From NCBI RefSeq assembly GCF_006442205.1, contig NZ_VFVR01000013.1, forward strand, positions 42,932 through 106,931: a stretch of DNA of 64,000 nt, read 5' to 3'. The number at the start of each line of letters is the position of its first letter. The first letter of the stretch is position 1. Of this stretch, positions 39,977-49,894 are shown in pieces. Position numbers and translations under genes: made by a program. Under the pieces are notes generated by a model that had not been told where the DNA came from, ran no database searches, and worked only from the letters and a program-made list of their open reading frames with translations. The DNA is from Mesorhizobium sp. B2-3-12. Lineage in GTDB: Bacteria; Pseudomonadota; Alphaproteobacteria; Rhizobiales; Rhizobiaceae.

Positions 39977-41452
39977 ATGGCGCTTTCCGTGCCCGCCATC
40001 ATGAGGACGACGGCCGCGCGGCTTTCGGCGCTTTATCTCCTGCTCTTCGCGCTTTGCGCGGTGCTGCTTGTCCTCTACATGACCTCGCTCTCGGCGCGTA
40101 TGCTGACCGGGCAGACGCAGGAAACCATCAATGACGAGGTGCTCGGTCTTGCCCGTGCCTATCAACGCGGTGGCCTGCCGGTATTGGTCCGCGTGGTTGA
40201 GGCCCGCTCACGCCAGCCCGGCGCCAACCTCTATCTGATCGCCGATGCCAACGGCCAGATCCTGACCGGTAACGTGCAGAGCCTGGAGCCGGGCGTTCTC
40301 GACAACGAAGGCTGGACCACCAGCCCTTTTTCCTACCAGCGCTTTGGCGAGGGGGAACTCGATCGTCTGCGCAACTTGCCCGCCGACAAGGGGACCGCGC
40401 AATCCGACCAGAGCGAAACGCAGGCGCAGGGCGAGAAGGGTCACAACGCCATTGCCCTCGTGCTGCGCCTGCCAAACCAGATGATCATGCTGGTCGGCCG
40501 CGATCTCGGCGAACCGGAGCGGTTCCGCGCCGTCATCCGCCGTTCGCTGATGCTGGCGCTCGGCATGATGGGACTGGGCGGCCTTCTGATCTGGTTCTTT
40601 GTCGGCCGTGCGGCGCTGAAGCGTATCGACAGCGTGTCGGAGGCGAGCCGCCGTATCATGGGCGGCGATCTCTCCGGCCGGCTGCCGGTGACCGGCGCCG
40701 GCGACGAGTTCGACCGGCTCTCGGAAAACCTCAATGCCATGCTGGCCAGGATCGCGACGCTCAACGAGGGCCTGAAGCAGGTTTCCGACAATATCGCGCA
40801 TGATTTGAAGACGCCGCTGACCCGGCTGCGCAATCGGGCCGAGGCGACCCTTTCGGGCAAGCAGAAGACATCGGACTATCGGCAGGCGCTGGAAGGCACC
40901 ATCACGGAGTCCGACCAGCTTATAAAGACCTTCAACGCCATCCTGATGATCTCCCGGCTGGAGGCCGGGTATTCTTCCGAGCATACCAATCGCGTCGATC
41001 TGGCGGCCGCCGTGCGAGACGTCGTCGAACTCTACGAGCCGGTGGCCGAGGAGGCCGGCGTGTCGCTGGATGCCGAGGTGAACGGCGCTTTTGTCGTGAA
41101 CGGCAACCGCGAGCTGATCGGCCAGGCGCTCTCCAACATCGTCGACAATGCGATCAAATACTCGACCGATTCCACGTCCAAGCCGGCGGTCCGCGTGGCG
41201 ATCGAACGCACGCGTGGCGAGATCAGGCTTTCCGTCATGGACAATGGCCAGGGCATCCCCGACGATGCCGATCGCGCCCGGGCGACGGAACGGTTCGTGC
41301 GGCTGGAAAAGAGCCGTTCGCAACCCGGTTCCGGCCTTGGCCTAAGCCTCGCCAAGGCGGTCATGACATTCCATTATGGCCGGCTTGACCTGTTGCCCGG
41401 CAATCCCGGACTATCCGTGGTCATGAGTTTCCCCGCACGGGAGGACCACTGA
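39977..41452 (+). CDS. Sensor histidine kinase with HAMP domain
   Basis: A 491-residue inner-membrane kinase. Two helices (about residues 15-38 and 190-212) enclose a periplasmic domain of about 150 residues that carries a polar Gln/Ser/Glu-rich segment (DKGTAQSDQSETQAQGEKG). A HAMP domain follows (KRIDSVSEASRRIMGGDLSG), then the H-box DNIAHDLKTPLTRLRNR, N-box LSNIVDNAIKYSTDS, G1 MDNGQGIPDD and G2 PGSGLGLSLAKAV. It is the partner of the preceding regulator. Its stop overlaps the glnE start (TGATG), coupling its translation to glnE. Confidence 0.93.
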   Translation: MALSVPAIMRTTAARLSALYLLLFALCAVLLVLYMTSLSARMLTGQTQETINDEVLGLARAYQRGGLPVLVRVVEARSRQPGANLYLIADANGQILTGNVQSLEPGVLDNEGWTTSPFSYQRFGEGELDRLRNLPADKGTAQSDQSETQAQGEKGHNAIALVLRLPNQMIMLVGRDLGEPERFRAVIRRSLMLALGMMGLGGLLIWFFVGRAALKRIDSVSEASRRIMGGDLSGRLPVTGAGDEFDRLSENLNAMLARIATLNEGLKQVSDNIAHDLKTPLTRLRNRAEATLSGKQKTSDYRQALEGTITESDQLIKTFNAILMISRLEAGYSSEHTNRVDLAAAVRDVVELYEPVAEEAGVSLDAEVNGAFVVNGNRELIGQALSNIVDNAIKYSTDSTSKPAVRVAIERTRGEIRLSVMDNGQGIPDDADRARATERFVRLEKSRSQPGSGLGLSLAKAVMTFHYGRLDLLPGNPGLSVVMSFPAREDH

Positions 41453-44412
41453 TGGCGGCCGTTGCCAGGGTGAGCAAGAAGGACTGGTTGCTGAGCCTGG
41501 AAACCCAGCTTGCTCCACTCGACCAGGCCCGGGCACGACAGGAACTGTCCGAAATCGCGGCTGTGACGCGCGAAGAGGGGCTGACGCGGGCGGCCAAATT
41601 CCTGGCCGGCAAGGGGGCGGCGCAGGATTTCCTGGCCGCCGTCTTTGACCTTTCGCCGTTCCTGCGCGATACGGCGCGCCGCCGGCCGCAACTCCTCGAC
41701 GGGCTGTTCGACCTGCCGATCGAGGCCCGCCTGGAGGCGATCACCGCCGCGATCGACCAGGCGCCGCTGGCCGAAACGGTTTCGGAATCCAGCCTGATGA
41801 TGGAGCTGCGCAACCATAAGGCCGAGGCGCATTTCCTGATGGCGCTCGCCGACCTCTCGGGCGAGGCCGAAACCTCGCTGACCGTCAGGCGGTTGAGCGA
41901 CCTCGCCGACGCCTGCACCCGCGCGGCCGTCGATTTCCTGCTGCGCGACGCGCACGGCCAGGGCAAGCTCAAATTGCCGGACCTCGACCACCCGTCGCAT
42001 CGATCGGGCTGGGTCCTGCTCGGCATGGGCAAGCTCGGCGCGCATGAGCTGAATTTCTCTTCCGACATCGACCTCGTCGTGTTCTTCGACCCGGAAGCGC
42101 CCGCCGTGGTCGATCCTCTCGATGCCACCGACCTGTTCTCACGCCTGACGCGCCGGCTGGTTCGCATCCTGCAGGATCGCACCGAGCACGGCTATGTCTT
42201 CCGCACCGATCTGAGGTTGCGTCCCGATCCCGGCTCGACGCCGCTGGCGATTCCGGTTGAAGCCGCGCTGCGCTACTACGAGGCGCGCGGCCAGAACTGG
42301 GAACGCGCCGCGATGATCAAGGCGCGCCCTGTGGCGGGCGATCTCGCCGCTGGCGACGCCTTTCTCAGGGAGCTCCAGCCCTATATCTGGCGCAAATACA
42401 TGGACTACGCCGCGATTGCCGACGTCCATTCGATCAAGCGCCAGATCCACGCCCATAAGGGCCATGGCGAGATCGCGGTGAAGGGTCACAACGTCAAGCT
42501 TGGGCGCGGCGGCATCCGCGAGATCGAGTTCTTCGTCCAGACCCAGCAACTGATCGCCGGCGGCCGCTTCCCGGAGCTGCGCGGCCGCGAGACAGTGCCG
42601 ATGCTCGGTCAACTCGCGGCCCGAGGCTGGATCACATCGGACGCGCGTGACGCGCTCGCCGACCAGTATTGGTTCCTGCGCCGGGTCGAGCACGCCATCC
42701 AGATGGTGGCCGACGAGCAGACGCACACGCTGCCGGAAGACGATGAAGGGCTGGAGCGCATCGCCCGCATGCTGGGCTTTGCCGACGCGCCCGCTTTTGC
42801 CAGCGCGTTCCGTGCTTCGCTGCAGCAGGTCGAGCGCCACTATGCCGCGCTGTTCGAAACCGCGCCGGAGCTTTCGGCCGGGATCGGCAATCTGGTCTTC
42901 ACCGGCGACGTTGACGACCCGGACACGCTGCAGACCCTGCACGGTCTCGGCTTTCAGCGGCCAAGCGATATCTGCCGTGTCATCCGCGGCTGGCATTTCG
43001 GCCGCTATCGCGTCACCCAGTCTGCCGAGGCGCGCGAGCGTTTGACGGAACTGACCCCCGCTCTGCTCAAGGCCTTTGGCCAGACGCGTCGGGCCGACGA
43101 GGCGCTGGTCCGTTTCGACGAGTTCCTCGCCGGCTTGCCGGCCGGCATCCAGCTGTTTTCGCTGCTGCAGTCGAACCCCGCACTGCTTAAGCTTTTGGCG
43201 ACGATCATGGGTGCGGCGCCCCGGCTGGCGGCGATCATCACCCGCCGGCCGCATGTCTTCGATGGCCTGCTCGACCCGGCATTGCTGACCGAGCTCCCCG
43301 ATCGCGCCTATCTCGCGGCGCGGCTTTCCGCCTTCCTCGAAGGCGACAGGGCTTATGAGGACGTGCTCGACCGGCTGCGCATATTTGCATCCGAGCAGAA
43401 ATTCCTGATCGGTGTGCGCCTTCTCGCGGGCTCGATCGATCCGGCTCGCGCCGGCCGCGCTTTCTCCGATCTGGCGGACCTGACCATCGCGGCGGCGCTG
43501 CAAGCGGTGACTGCTGAATTCGCCGTGCGCCACGGCACGATCGCCGGGGGGGTGGTTTCGCTGCTCGGCATGGGCAAGCTCGGCAGTCGCGAATTGACCG
43601 CCGGGTCGGATGTCGATCTCATCCTGCTCTACGACCACGATTCGGACGCCGAGGATTCCGATGGCGACAAACCGCTGGCGCCGTCGCACTATTACACCCG
43701 CATGACGCAGCGGCTGATATCGGCGGTATCGGCGCCGACGGCGGAAGGGGTGCTTTACGAACTCGACCTGCGTCTGCGGCCGTCCGGCAACAAGGGACCG
43801 GTCGCCACCCATATCGATGCCTTCAAGAAATACCAGCGCCAGGAGGCATGGACGTGGGAACACATGGCCCTGTCGCGGGCGCGGCCGATTGCCGGTGACG
43901 CCGGCCTGTGCGGCGAGGTCGAGGCGGAAGTTGCCGCGGTGCTCGGCCAGCCGCGCGATGCGGCGAAGGTAAGGGCCGAGGCCTCGGAAATGCGGGCCAT
44001 GATCGAGCAGGAAAAGCCGCCCCGCGATCTGTGGGACATAAAGCTGATCCCGGGCGGTCTGATCGATCTCGAATTCATCGCCCAGGTGGCTGTCATCACC
44101 GGGCAGGTCGAAGCCGGATCGCGCGCCACCGGTACGGCCGAGATTCTGTCTCGCCTGACGCCACGTTTCGCCAATGCCGCGATCAGGCAGAACCTGGGCG
44201 ATGCTTTCGCCCTTTATCTGGCGCTGACCCAGATGACGCGGCTTTGCCTCACCGGACCTTTCGAACGCGACGACGTCCCCCCCGGGCTTTCGGATCTGCT
44301 TCTGGCGGTCACCGACCTGCCGGATTTCGGGGTGCTGGAAGCACACCTCAAGGAGACGTCGCGGACGGTCAGGAAGGATTTCGATCTTTTGCTGCGTGCC
44401 GGAGGATCGTGA
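41452..44412 (+). CDS. glnE: Bifunctional glutamine synthetase adenylyltransferase/deadenylase
   Basis: A 986-residue enzyme that adds AMP to, and removes it from, glutamine synthetase in response to PII state and glutamine. It has two nucleotidyltransferase domains: the deadenylase half with GMGKLGAHELNFSSDIDLV near residue 190 and the adenylylase half with GMGKLGSRELTAGSDVDLI near 705, each holding the metal-binding Asp pair. PII-binding and helical linker regions lie between. Length is normal for alphaproteobacteria. It is translationally coupled to the kinase gene upstream, and convergent with the PleC-like kinase 22 bp away. Confidence 0.97.
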   Translation: MAAVARVSKKDWLLSLETQLAPLDQARARQELSEIAAVTREEGLTRAAKFLAGKGAAQDFLAAVFDLSPFLRDTARRRPQLLDGLFDLPIEARLEAITAAIDQAPLAETVSESSLMMELRNHKAEAHFLMALADLSGEAETSLTVRRLSDLADACTRAAVDFLLRDAHGQGKLKLPDLDHPSHRSGWVLLGMGKLGAHELNFSSDIDLVVFFDPEAPAVVDPLDATDLFSRLTRRLVRILQDRTEHGYVFRTDLRLRPDPGSTPLAIPVEAALRYYEARGQNWERAAMIKARPVAGDLAAGDAFLRELQPYIWRKYMDYAAIADVHSIKRQIHAHKGHGEIAVKGHNVKLGRGGIREIEFFVQTQQLIAGGRFPELRGRETVPMLGQLAARGWITSDARDALADQYWFLRRVEHAIQMVADEQTHTLPEDDEGLERIARMLGFADAPAFASAFRASLQQVERHYAALFETAPELSAGIGNLVFTGDVDDPDTLQTLHGLGFQRPSDICRVIRGWHFGRYRVTQSAEARERLTELTPALLKAFGQTRRADEALVRFDEFLAGLPAGIQLFSLLQSNPALLKLLATIMGAAPRLAAIITRRPHVFDGLLDPALLTELPDRAYLAARLSAFLEGDRAYEDVLDRLRIFASEQKFLIGVRLLAGSIDPARAGRAFSDLADLTIAAALQAVTAEFAVRHGTIAGGVVSLLGMGKLGSRELTAGSDVDLILLYDHDSDAEDSDGDKPLAPSHYYTRMTQRLISAVSAPTAEGVLYELDLRLRPSGNKGPVATHIDAFKKYQRQEAWTWEHMALSRARPIAGDAGLCGEVEAEVAAVLGQPRDAAKVRAEASEMRAMIEQEKPPRDLWDIKLIPGGLIDLEFIAQVAVITGQVEAGSRATGTAEILSRLTPRFANAAIRQNLGDAFALYLALTQMTRLCLTGPFERDDVPPGLSDLLLAVTDLPDFGVLEAHLKETSRTVRKDFDLLLRAGGS

Positions 44413-44434
44413 TCGGCGGTCGGTCCGACTAGAG

Positions 44435-46765
44435 CTAAGCCGCAGCCTTCACCGACGCCGGCGCTTTCCTCACCGGAATGCGCACCGACACGATCGTGCC
44501 GACACCTTCGGTCGAACGGATTTTCAGCGCGCCGCCCTGCAACTCGGCCAGCGAGCGCGAAATGGCAAGGCCGAGACCGGAGCCGGCATGGTTCTTGGAG
44601 AACTGGTTCTGTACCTGTTCGAACGGCCGTCCGAGCTTGCCGAGCGCTTCCTTCGGGATGCCGCAGCCATTGTCCTCGATCGTCAGCACCAGCGCGCCCG
44701 ACGTGTTGCGGGCCCGGACCGATATATGCCCCCCCTGGCCGGTGAACTTCACCGCGTTGGACAGGAGGTTGATGACGATCTGCTTGATCGCGCGGCGATC
44801 GGCGAACAAGGTCAGCGCATCGGCGATGCGCGTTTCCACGGTGATCGCCTTCTGTGCCGCCTGCAGCGAGACGACCCGCACCGTCTCGCTGATCAGCGGA
44901 CCGAGGTCGATCTGTTCCTGGTCGAGCGAAAACTGGCCGGCCTCGATCTTCGACATGTCGAGGATGTCGTTGATGACGCCGAGGAGATATTTGCCGCTGC
45001 TGTTGATGTCGGTGGCGTACTCCTCGTAGCGCTCCGAGCCCAGCGGGCCGAACAGCCCTTGCTCCATCAGTTCCGAGAAACCGATGATGGCATTCAGCGG
45101 TGTGCGCAATTCATGCGACATGTTGGCCAGGAATTCGGATTTGGCCCGGTTGGCCGCTTCGGCGCGTTCGGTTTCCTTCATGTATTTGCGGTTGAGGTCG
45201 ACCAGTTCACTGGAGCGCTCTTCTTCGGAGCGCCTGGCGAGGCTGAGATCGTGGATCGTCGCCATCAGCCGGCGCTCGCTGTCGACCAGCTTCTCCTGGT
45301 GCAGCTTGATCTGGGTGATGTCGGAGCCAACCGAGACGATGCCTCCATCCCTGGTCCGGAGTTCGTTGACCTGCAGCCAGCGACCATCGGCGAGCTGCCG
45401 CTCGAACGTGGCGCCGCCCTGCGGACCATTGGTGTTGGCAAGCCGCCGCTCCGAGGCAAAGGCCAGCATCCGCTCTTCCAGGGAGGCGCGCGTCACCCCT
45501 GGCATCACATCGCGATCCGACAGCCCGTTGTCGTGCTGGTATTTGGAATTGCACATGATCAGGCGCTGAGCCGAATCCCACAGCACGAAGGATTCATTGA
45601 TGTTCTCGATCGCGGTTCGGAGGCGAAGATCGGCGGCTTCCGAACGCAGCGCCAGATGGCGCTGCTCGGTGACGTCGACGGCGATGCCGATCAGCTGGAT
45701 CTCGGGGGCTTCCGGGTCCATGACCTGCGCCCGGGCGCGCATCCAGACCCATTGGCCATCGGCATGCCGCATCCGGAACACCTGGTCGATGTGGTCGATT
45801 TCTCGCGCGACGATCCTGTTGGCGAGTTCGAACAGGTCGCCATCCTCGGGATGGATGATCTCGTCGACCTCGCCGAAGGACAGCATCGTCTCGCACGGCT
45901 CGTAGCCGAGCATGTCGTACATCGAGCGCGACCAGTACATCTTGCCGCGCACCATGTCCCAATCCCACAGGCCGCAACGGCCACGCACCAGCGCCATGTC
46001 TATACGCTGATGCGCCTCGAGATAGATGCGGTCGGCTGCCTGCGCGCGCGCCGCCTGCCCGAAATAGGCATAGAGGATGATGATCAGAACGCCCGCCGTC
46101 AGCACGAACAGGGTGACGTTGAGCGAGACTGTCTTGCGCCAAGTGTCGAAGACCGCCTCTTGCGGCACAAGCGCCGCGGCGGCTCCCTTCCTGTCCTTGG
46201 AGAGGCTGACCGCCGCGTACCAGTCCTGCCCGCCGATGTTGACCTCCATGACACCGGCGCGGTCGCCGAACATGAACAGAGGCTGGCCGCCCTGGACCAG
46301 GCCGTCGAGCGAATGGCCTTGCCAGGGCACCGAGCGCGGCGTCACGGCGGTGATCTTGAAGGCGCTGTCGGTGATGACCAGCACATGGCTGCGGCCCATC
46401 GCGCCCTGGCGGCTGGTGGTCTCCAGCAGGTCCTGGGTGGCGCCCGGCAGCGTGTCCGATGTGGTGGCGAGCGAACTGGCGAGCTGCGCGGCGGCCAATG
46501 TCAGGATTGCCTTGGCGTCGCGCTCGACATCGTCGCGTTCGTTCATCAGCGAGAGCACACGCAGCCCCGCGATGACGATCAGGAAGATGACGATGAGGGC
46601 CGGTATCGACCGGCGCAGCAACGGTTCGGCGGCCAGAAGCCGCTTGTAGGCCGGTTCGGCGATGAGCCGCGTGTTCCCGGCAAGGCCGTCGCTGCGCGTC
46701 TCGCGACGCGCAAAAGCCATCCCACCGGGCGCGCCCCACGCGTCCGCCTTCGCCATAAATGGCAC
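44435..46765 (-). CDS. pleC: PAS-domain sensor histidine kinase, PleC-like
   Basis: A 776-residue inner-membrane kinase. Helices at about residues 53-73 and 222-243 flank a periplasmic domain; then come PAS domains with a PAC motif (DIWDWDMVRGKMYWSRSM-like region near 265, and AIENINESFVLWDSAQRLIM near 385), a coiled coil, and the kinase core. The H-box is NMSHELRTPLNAIIGFSELM followed by GLFGPLGSERYEEY, the DivK-binding type, with N-box QIVINLLSNAVKFTGQ, G1 DNGCGIP and G2 GSGLGLAISRSL. Architecture and position next to glnE and pepN fit rhizobial PleC, a cell-cycle regulator. The specific name is inferred from architecture and synteny. Confidence 0.75.
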   Translation of the reverse strand: MPFMAKADAWGAPGGMAFARRETRSDGLAGNTRLIAEPAYKRLLAAEPLLRRSIPALIVIFLIVIAGLRVLSLMNERDDVERDAKAILTLAAAQLASSLATTSDTLPGATQDLLETTSRQGAMGRSHVLVITDSAFKITAVTPRSVPWQGHSLDGLVQGGQPLFMFGDRAGVMEVNIGGQDWYAAVSLSKDRKGAAAALVPQEAVFDTWRKTVSLNVTLFVLTAGVLIIILYAYFGQAARAQAADRIYLEAHQRIDMALVRGRCGLWDWDMVRGKMYWSRSMYDMLGYEPCETMLSFGEVDEIIHPEDGDLFELANRIVAREIDHIDQVFRMRHADGQWVWMRARAQVMDPEAPEIQLIGIAVDVTEQRHLALRSEAADLRLRTAIENINESFVLWDSAQRLIMCNSKYQHDNGLSDRDVMPGVTRASLEERMLAFASERRLANTNGPQGGATFERQLADGRWLQVNELRTRDGGIVSVGSDITQIKLHQEKLVDSERRLMATIHDLSLARRSEEERSSELVDLNRKYMKETERAEAANRAKSEFLANMSHELRTPLNAIIGFSELMEQGLFGPLGSERYEEYATDINSSGKYLLGVINDILDMSKIEAGQFSLDQEQIDLGPLISETVRVVSLQAAQKAITVETRIADALTLFADRRAIKQIVINLLSNAVKFTGQGGHISVRARNTSGALVLTIEDNGCGIPKEALGKLGRPFEQVQNQFSKNHAGSGLGLAISRSLAELQGGALKIRSTEGVGTIVSVRIPVRKAPASVKAAA

Positions 46766-46976
46766 TCCCCGATTTCAGTATGCCGCATTTCTATGTGCTG
46801 GTGATCCGGCAACACCGCACTTCCGAATCGCCATTAAAGAATCAAAGGTGATTCGCCTTGTCCAGTGGTCGGGCGAAAAAAGATTAAAAATCGAATAAAA
46901 TAATGCGCTTTCCGGCGCCGCCGGTGTCGCTCGGCGCCGCTCTGCTTTCTAGCCGATGGGAGACGGGGAGGGGCGA

Positions 46977-49622
46977 CTAAGCCAGCGTACGCTCGACGAT
47001 ATCGCGCAAATCCGCCGACAGGTTCTGGCCATTGGCGATCGCCAGCAGCGCTTCCCTGGCCTTGGCCTGCCTTCCAGGCTCCAGCGAGCGCCATGACCTC
47101 AGCGCCGTCGCCAGCCTTGCCGCCACTTGCGGGTTGCGCTTTTCGACTTCGAGCACGGTCTGTGCGAAGAAACGGTAGCCTTCGCCGTCAGCGCGGTGAA
47201 AGCCGGTCTGGTTGGCGCTGGAGAACGTGCCGATCAGCGAGCGCACCCGGTTCGGGTTGCCCATCGAGAAGCTCGGATGAGCGGTCAGGGAGCGAACCGT
47301 ATCGACAGCCTGCGGCCCCGGCACGCTGGCCTGGATCTGGAACCATTTGTCCATGACCAGCGGATCGGATGCATAGGTCTTCTCGAAAGCCGCCAGCGCC
47401 TTTTTCGCCTCCGGCGATCCATGGTGACGATGCGCCAGAACGCCCAACGCGGCCGCGCGGTCGGTCATGTTGGTCGCGGACTGGAAATGCCTGGCGGCCA
47501 ACGTTGCTCCACCCGGCAGCAGCGAGAGATAATCCATGAGAATGTTGCGCAGGGCGCGTCGTCCCGCGCTCGCCGCGTCGGGGCTGAAGGCGGTCTTGCC
47601 GGCAAGATCGTCGTAGAGGCCGGAAAATACCTCGCCATTGACCGTGCCGATCGCCAGCGCAAGCGCCTGGCGCGCCGCGTGGATGGCGTCCGGATCGATG
47701 TTCTTGCCTATGTCACGCGCGATGTCGGCGTCGCCAGGCAGCGACAGCGCCAGCGCCCGATAGGCTGGCTCGAGCATCTCGTTGCTGGCGATGTTGCCGG
47801 CTAGTTCCGTCAGCTGTGAGGCGAAGTCCGGCTGTTTGCCGCCAAGGATCTGGCGGAAGGCAGCGATCAGCGCATCGGTGAGCAGCGTGTTGAAGGCCTG
47901 CCAGCGCGAGAAGGCGTCGCTGTCATGGCGGGCGAGGAAGAACTGGTCGGCCGCCTTCTGCTCGACCGACAGCGTCACCGGCGCCGAAAAGCCGCGGTTG
48001 AGCGACACCGCCGGTCGTTCGTCAACGCCGGAAAAGCGCACGATGTGACGGCGCTTGCGGATATGGATGACACCGTCCTCGACGCTGGCGCCCTCGACGC
48101 CGCTAAAGCGGACAGGTTTGCCGCCGGCGCCGATCAGGCCGAAGGCGAGGGGTATATGCATCAGCCGCTTGCGGCTTTCCGACGGTGTCGGCGGCACCGA
48201 CTGCTCGATCTCCAGCGTGAATTCCCGCGCGGCAGGATTGTGCGTCGAACTCACGGTCAGGTTGGGCGTGCCCGCCTGGTGATACCAGAGCGCGAATTGT
48301 GAAAGATCGCGGCCGGATGCGTCCTCGAACACCTTGATGAAGTCCTCGATGGTCGCGGCTTCGCCGTCATGGCGTTCGAAATAGAGGTCCATGCCGGCGC
48401 GAAAGGCCTCGGCCCCGAGAATGGTGCGGATCATGCGCACCACTTCGGAGCCCTTTTCGTAGACCGTCGCCGTATAGAAATTGTTGATCTCGCGGTAGCG
48501 GCGCGGCCGTACCGGATGCGCCAGCGGACCCTGGTCCTCGGGAAACTGGTGCGCGCGCAGCGTGCGCACTTCGGCAATGCGCTTGACTGCGCGCGAGCGT
48601 TGGTCGGCGGAGAATTCATGGTCGCGGAAGACCGTCAGTCCTTCCTTCAGGCAAAGCTGGAACCAGTCGCGGCAAGTGATTCTGTTGCCTGTCCAATTGT
48701 GGAAATATTCATGCGCGATGATCGCCTCGATATTGGCGAAATCGGCATCCGTCGCCGTCTCCTGGTCGGCCAGGACGTATTTGTCGTTGAAGATGTTGAG
48801 GCCCTTGTTCTCCATAGCGCCCATGTTGAAGTCCGACACGGCGACGATGTTGAAGACGTCGAGGTCGTACTCGCGTCCGAATGCTTCCTCGTCCCATTGC
48901 ATCGACCGCTTCAGAGCGTCCATCGCGTAGCCGGCGAGCGCCTCCTTGCCGGGCTCGACATAGATGCCGAGTTCGACCTTGCGGCCGGATAGGGTGACGA
49001 AACTGTCGGCGACCTGGCCGAGATTGCCGGCCACCAGCGCAAACAGATAGGACGGCTTGGGGAAGGGGTCGTGCCAGCTGGCATAGTGCCAGCCATCGGC
49101 GAGATCGCCGGCCTCGACCGGATTGCCGTTGGACAGCAGCAGCGGCGCCTCGTCGCGCCGCGCCTCGATCCGCACCGTGTAGACGGACAGGATGTCGGGG
49201 CGGTCGAGGAAGTAGGTGATGCGGCGAAAGCCCTCGGCCTCGCACTGCGTGCAATAGACGTTGTTCGAGCGGTAGAGGCCCATGAGAGCCTCATTGCCGG
49301 CCGGCGCCAGTTCTGTCTCGATCAGCAGTTGGAAACGGCGTGCGGCCGGCGGCTTGAGCAGCGTCAATTGGTCGGGGCTCGCCAGCAGATCCGCCGGTTT
49401 CACCGTCTTGCCGTCGATCTCGACGCGCTTGAGCGTCAGCCCATCGCCGTCGAGCACCAGCGGAGCCGATTTCGATACGCCCTCGCGGCGCTCGACGGTC
49501 AGTATCGCGGTGACGATCGTAGCCTTCGGCGAAAGACGGAAGTCAAGGTTGGTTTCCGGAATGTGGTAGTCGCTGGGGCGATAGTCCTCGAGCTTGAAGA
49601 CCTGGCCTGTGTCAGTGCGCAT
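46977..49622 (-). CDS. pepN: Aminopeptidase N
   Basis: An 881-residue M1 zinc aminopeptidase that trims N-terminal residues from peptides in the cytoplasm. The exopeptidase motif GAMEN and the zinc site HEYFHNWTGN with the downstream Glu in LKEGLTVFRDHEFS are intact. The N-terminal beta domain (ETNLDFRLSPKATIVTAILT) and the C-terminal helical domain are full length. The start at 49622 (MRTDTGQVFKLEDY) is chosen over a frame 29 residues longer. It stands alone, 211 bp upstream of the PleC-like kinase on the same strand. Confidence 0.96.
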   Translation of the reverse strand: MRTDTGQVFKLEDYRPSDYHIPETNLDFRLSPKATIVTAILTVERREGVSKSAPLVLDGDGLTLKRVEIDGKTVKPADLLASPDQLTLLKPPAARRFQLLIETELAPAGNEALMGLYRSNNVYCTQCEAEGFRRITYFLDRPDILSVYTVRIEARRDEAPLLLSNGNPVEAGDLADGWHYASWHDPFPKPSYLFALVAGNLGQVADSFVTLSGRKVELGIYVEPGKEALAGYAMDALKRSMQWDEEAFGREYDLDVFNIVAVSDFNMGAMENKGLNIFNDKYVLADQETATDADFANIEAIIAHEYFHNWTGNRITCRDWFQLCLKEGLTVFRDHEFSADQRSRAVKRIAEVRTLRAHQFPEDQGPLAHPVRPRRYREINNFYTATVYEKGSEVVRMIRTILGAEAFRAGMDLYFERHDGEAATIEDFIKVFEDASGRDLSQFALWYHQAGTPNLTVSSTHNPAAREFTLEIEQSVPPTPSESRKRLMHIPLAFGLIGAGGKPVRFSGVEGASVEDGVIHIRKRRHIVRFSGVDERPAVSLNRGFSAPVTLSVEQKAADQFFLARHDSDAFSRWQAFNTLLTDALIAAFRQILGGKQPDFASQLTELAGNIASNEMLEPAYRALALSLPGDADIARDIGKNIDPDAIHAARQALALAIGTVNGEVFSGLYDDLAGKTAFSPDAASAGRRALRNILMDYLSLLPGGATLAARHFQSATNMTDRAAALGVLAHRHHGSPEAKKALAAFEKTYASDPLVMDKWFQIQASVPGPQAVDTVRSLTAHPSFSMGNPNRVRSLIGTFSSANQTGFHRADGEGYRFFAQTVLEVEKRNPQVAARLATALRSWRSLEPGRQAKAREALLAIANGQNLSADLRDIVERTLA

Positions 49623-49771
49623 TCCCTGGCTTTTCCTGTCTTTTCCGGGGACCGGACATGATCTGACTGGTCCAAAAAATTCAAAGTCCGCGCTCTTTAC
49701 ACGAAACACTCCCTCGACAAAACTGCGGCAGAGCCTAATTCAGGCTATCCTTTCATCGTCGCGAGGCCGTC

Positions 49772-49894
49772 ATGACCGCCGTCACACCGAAATTCGGGAT
49801 GGGCGCTTTCGTTCGTGCCGACGATTTCCCGTTCTGCCATTTCGAGACCCGCAACGTGCTTTCGATCGCGGACAGAGACGCATCGCCAAAGTGA
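49772..49894 (+). CDS. Possible 40-residue leader protein coupled to the EamA gene
   Basis: An ATG at 49772 with GCGAGG six bases upstream opens a 40-codon frame (MTAVTPKFGMGAFVRADDFP, ending DRDASPK). Its TGA at 49892-49894 overlaps the GTG start of the EamA gene as GTGA, a standard coupling junction. GC is high at third positions, as in neighbours. No family is recognised. It could be a real small protein or a leader that sets translation of the transporter. Alternatively the transporter starts elsewhere and this frame is chance. Confidence 0.45.
   Translation: MTAVTPKFGMGAFVRADDFPFCHFETRNVLSIADRDASPK

Noticed and set aside
42139..44346. A 735-codon minus-strand frame opposite glnE
   Set aside because: It is a GC-bias shadow of glnE, with His/Arg/Asp-rich low-complexity product.
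44396..46804. An 802-codon plus-strand frame opposite the PleC-like kinase
   Set aside because: It mirrors the kinase codons and lacks any recognisable domain; the kinase on the minus strand has all its motifs.
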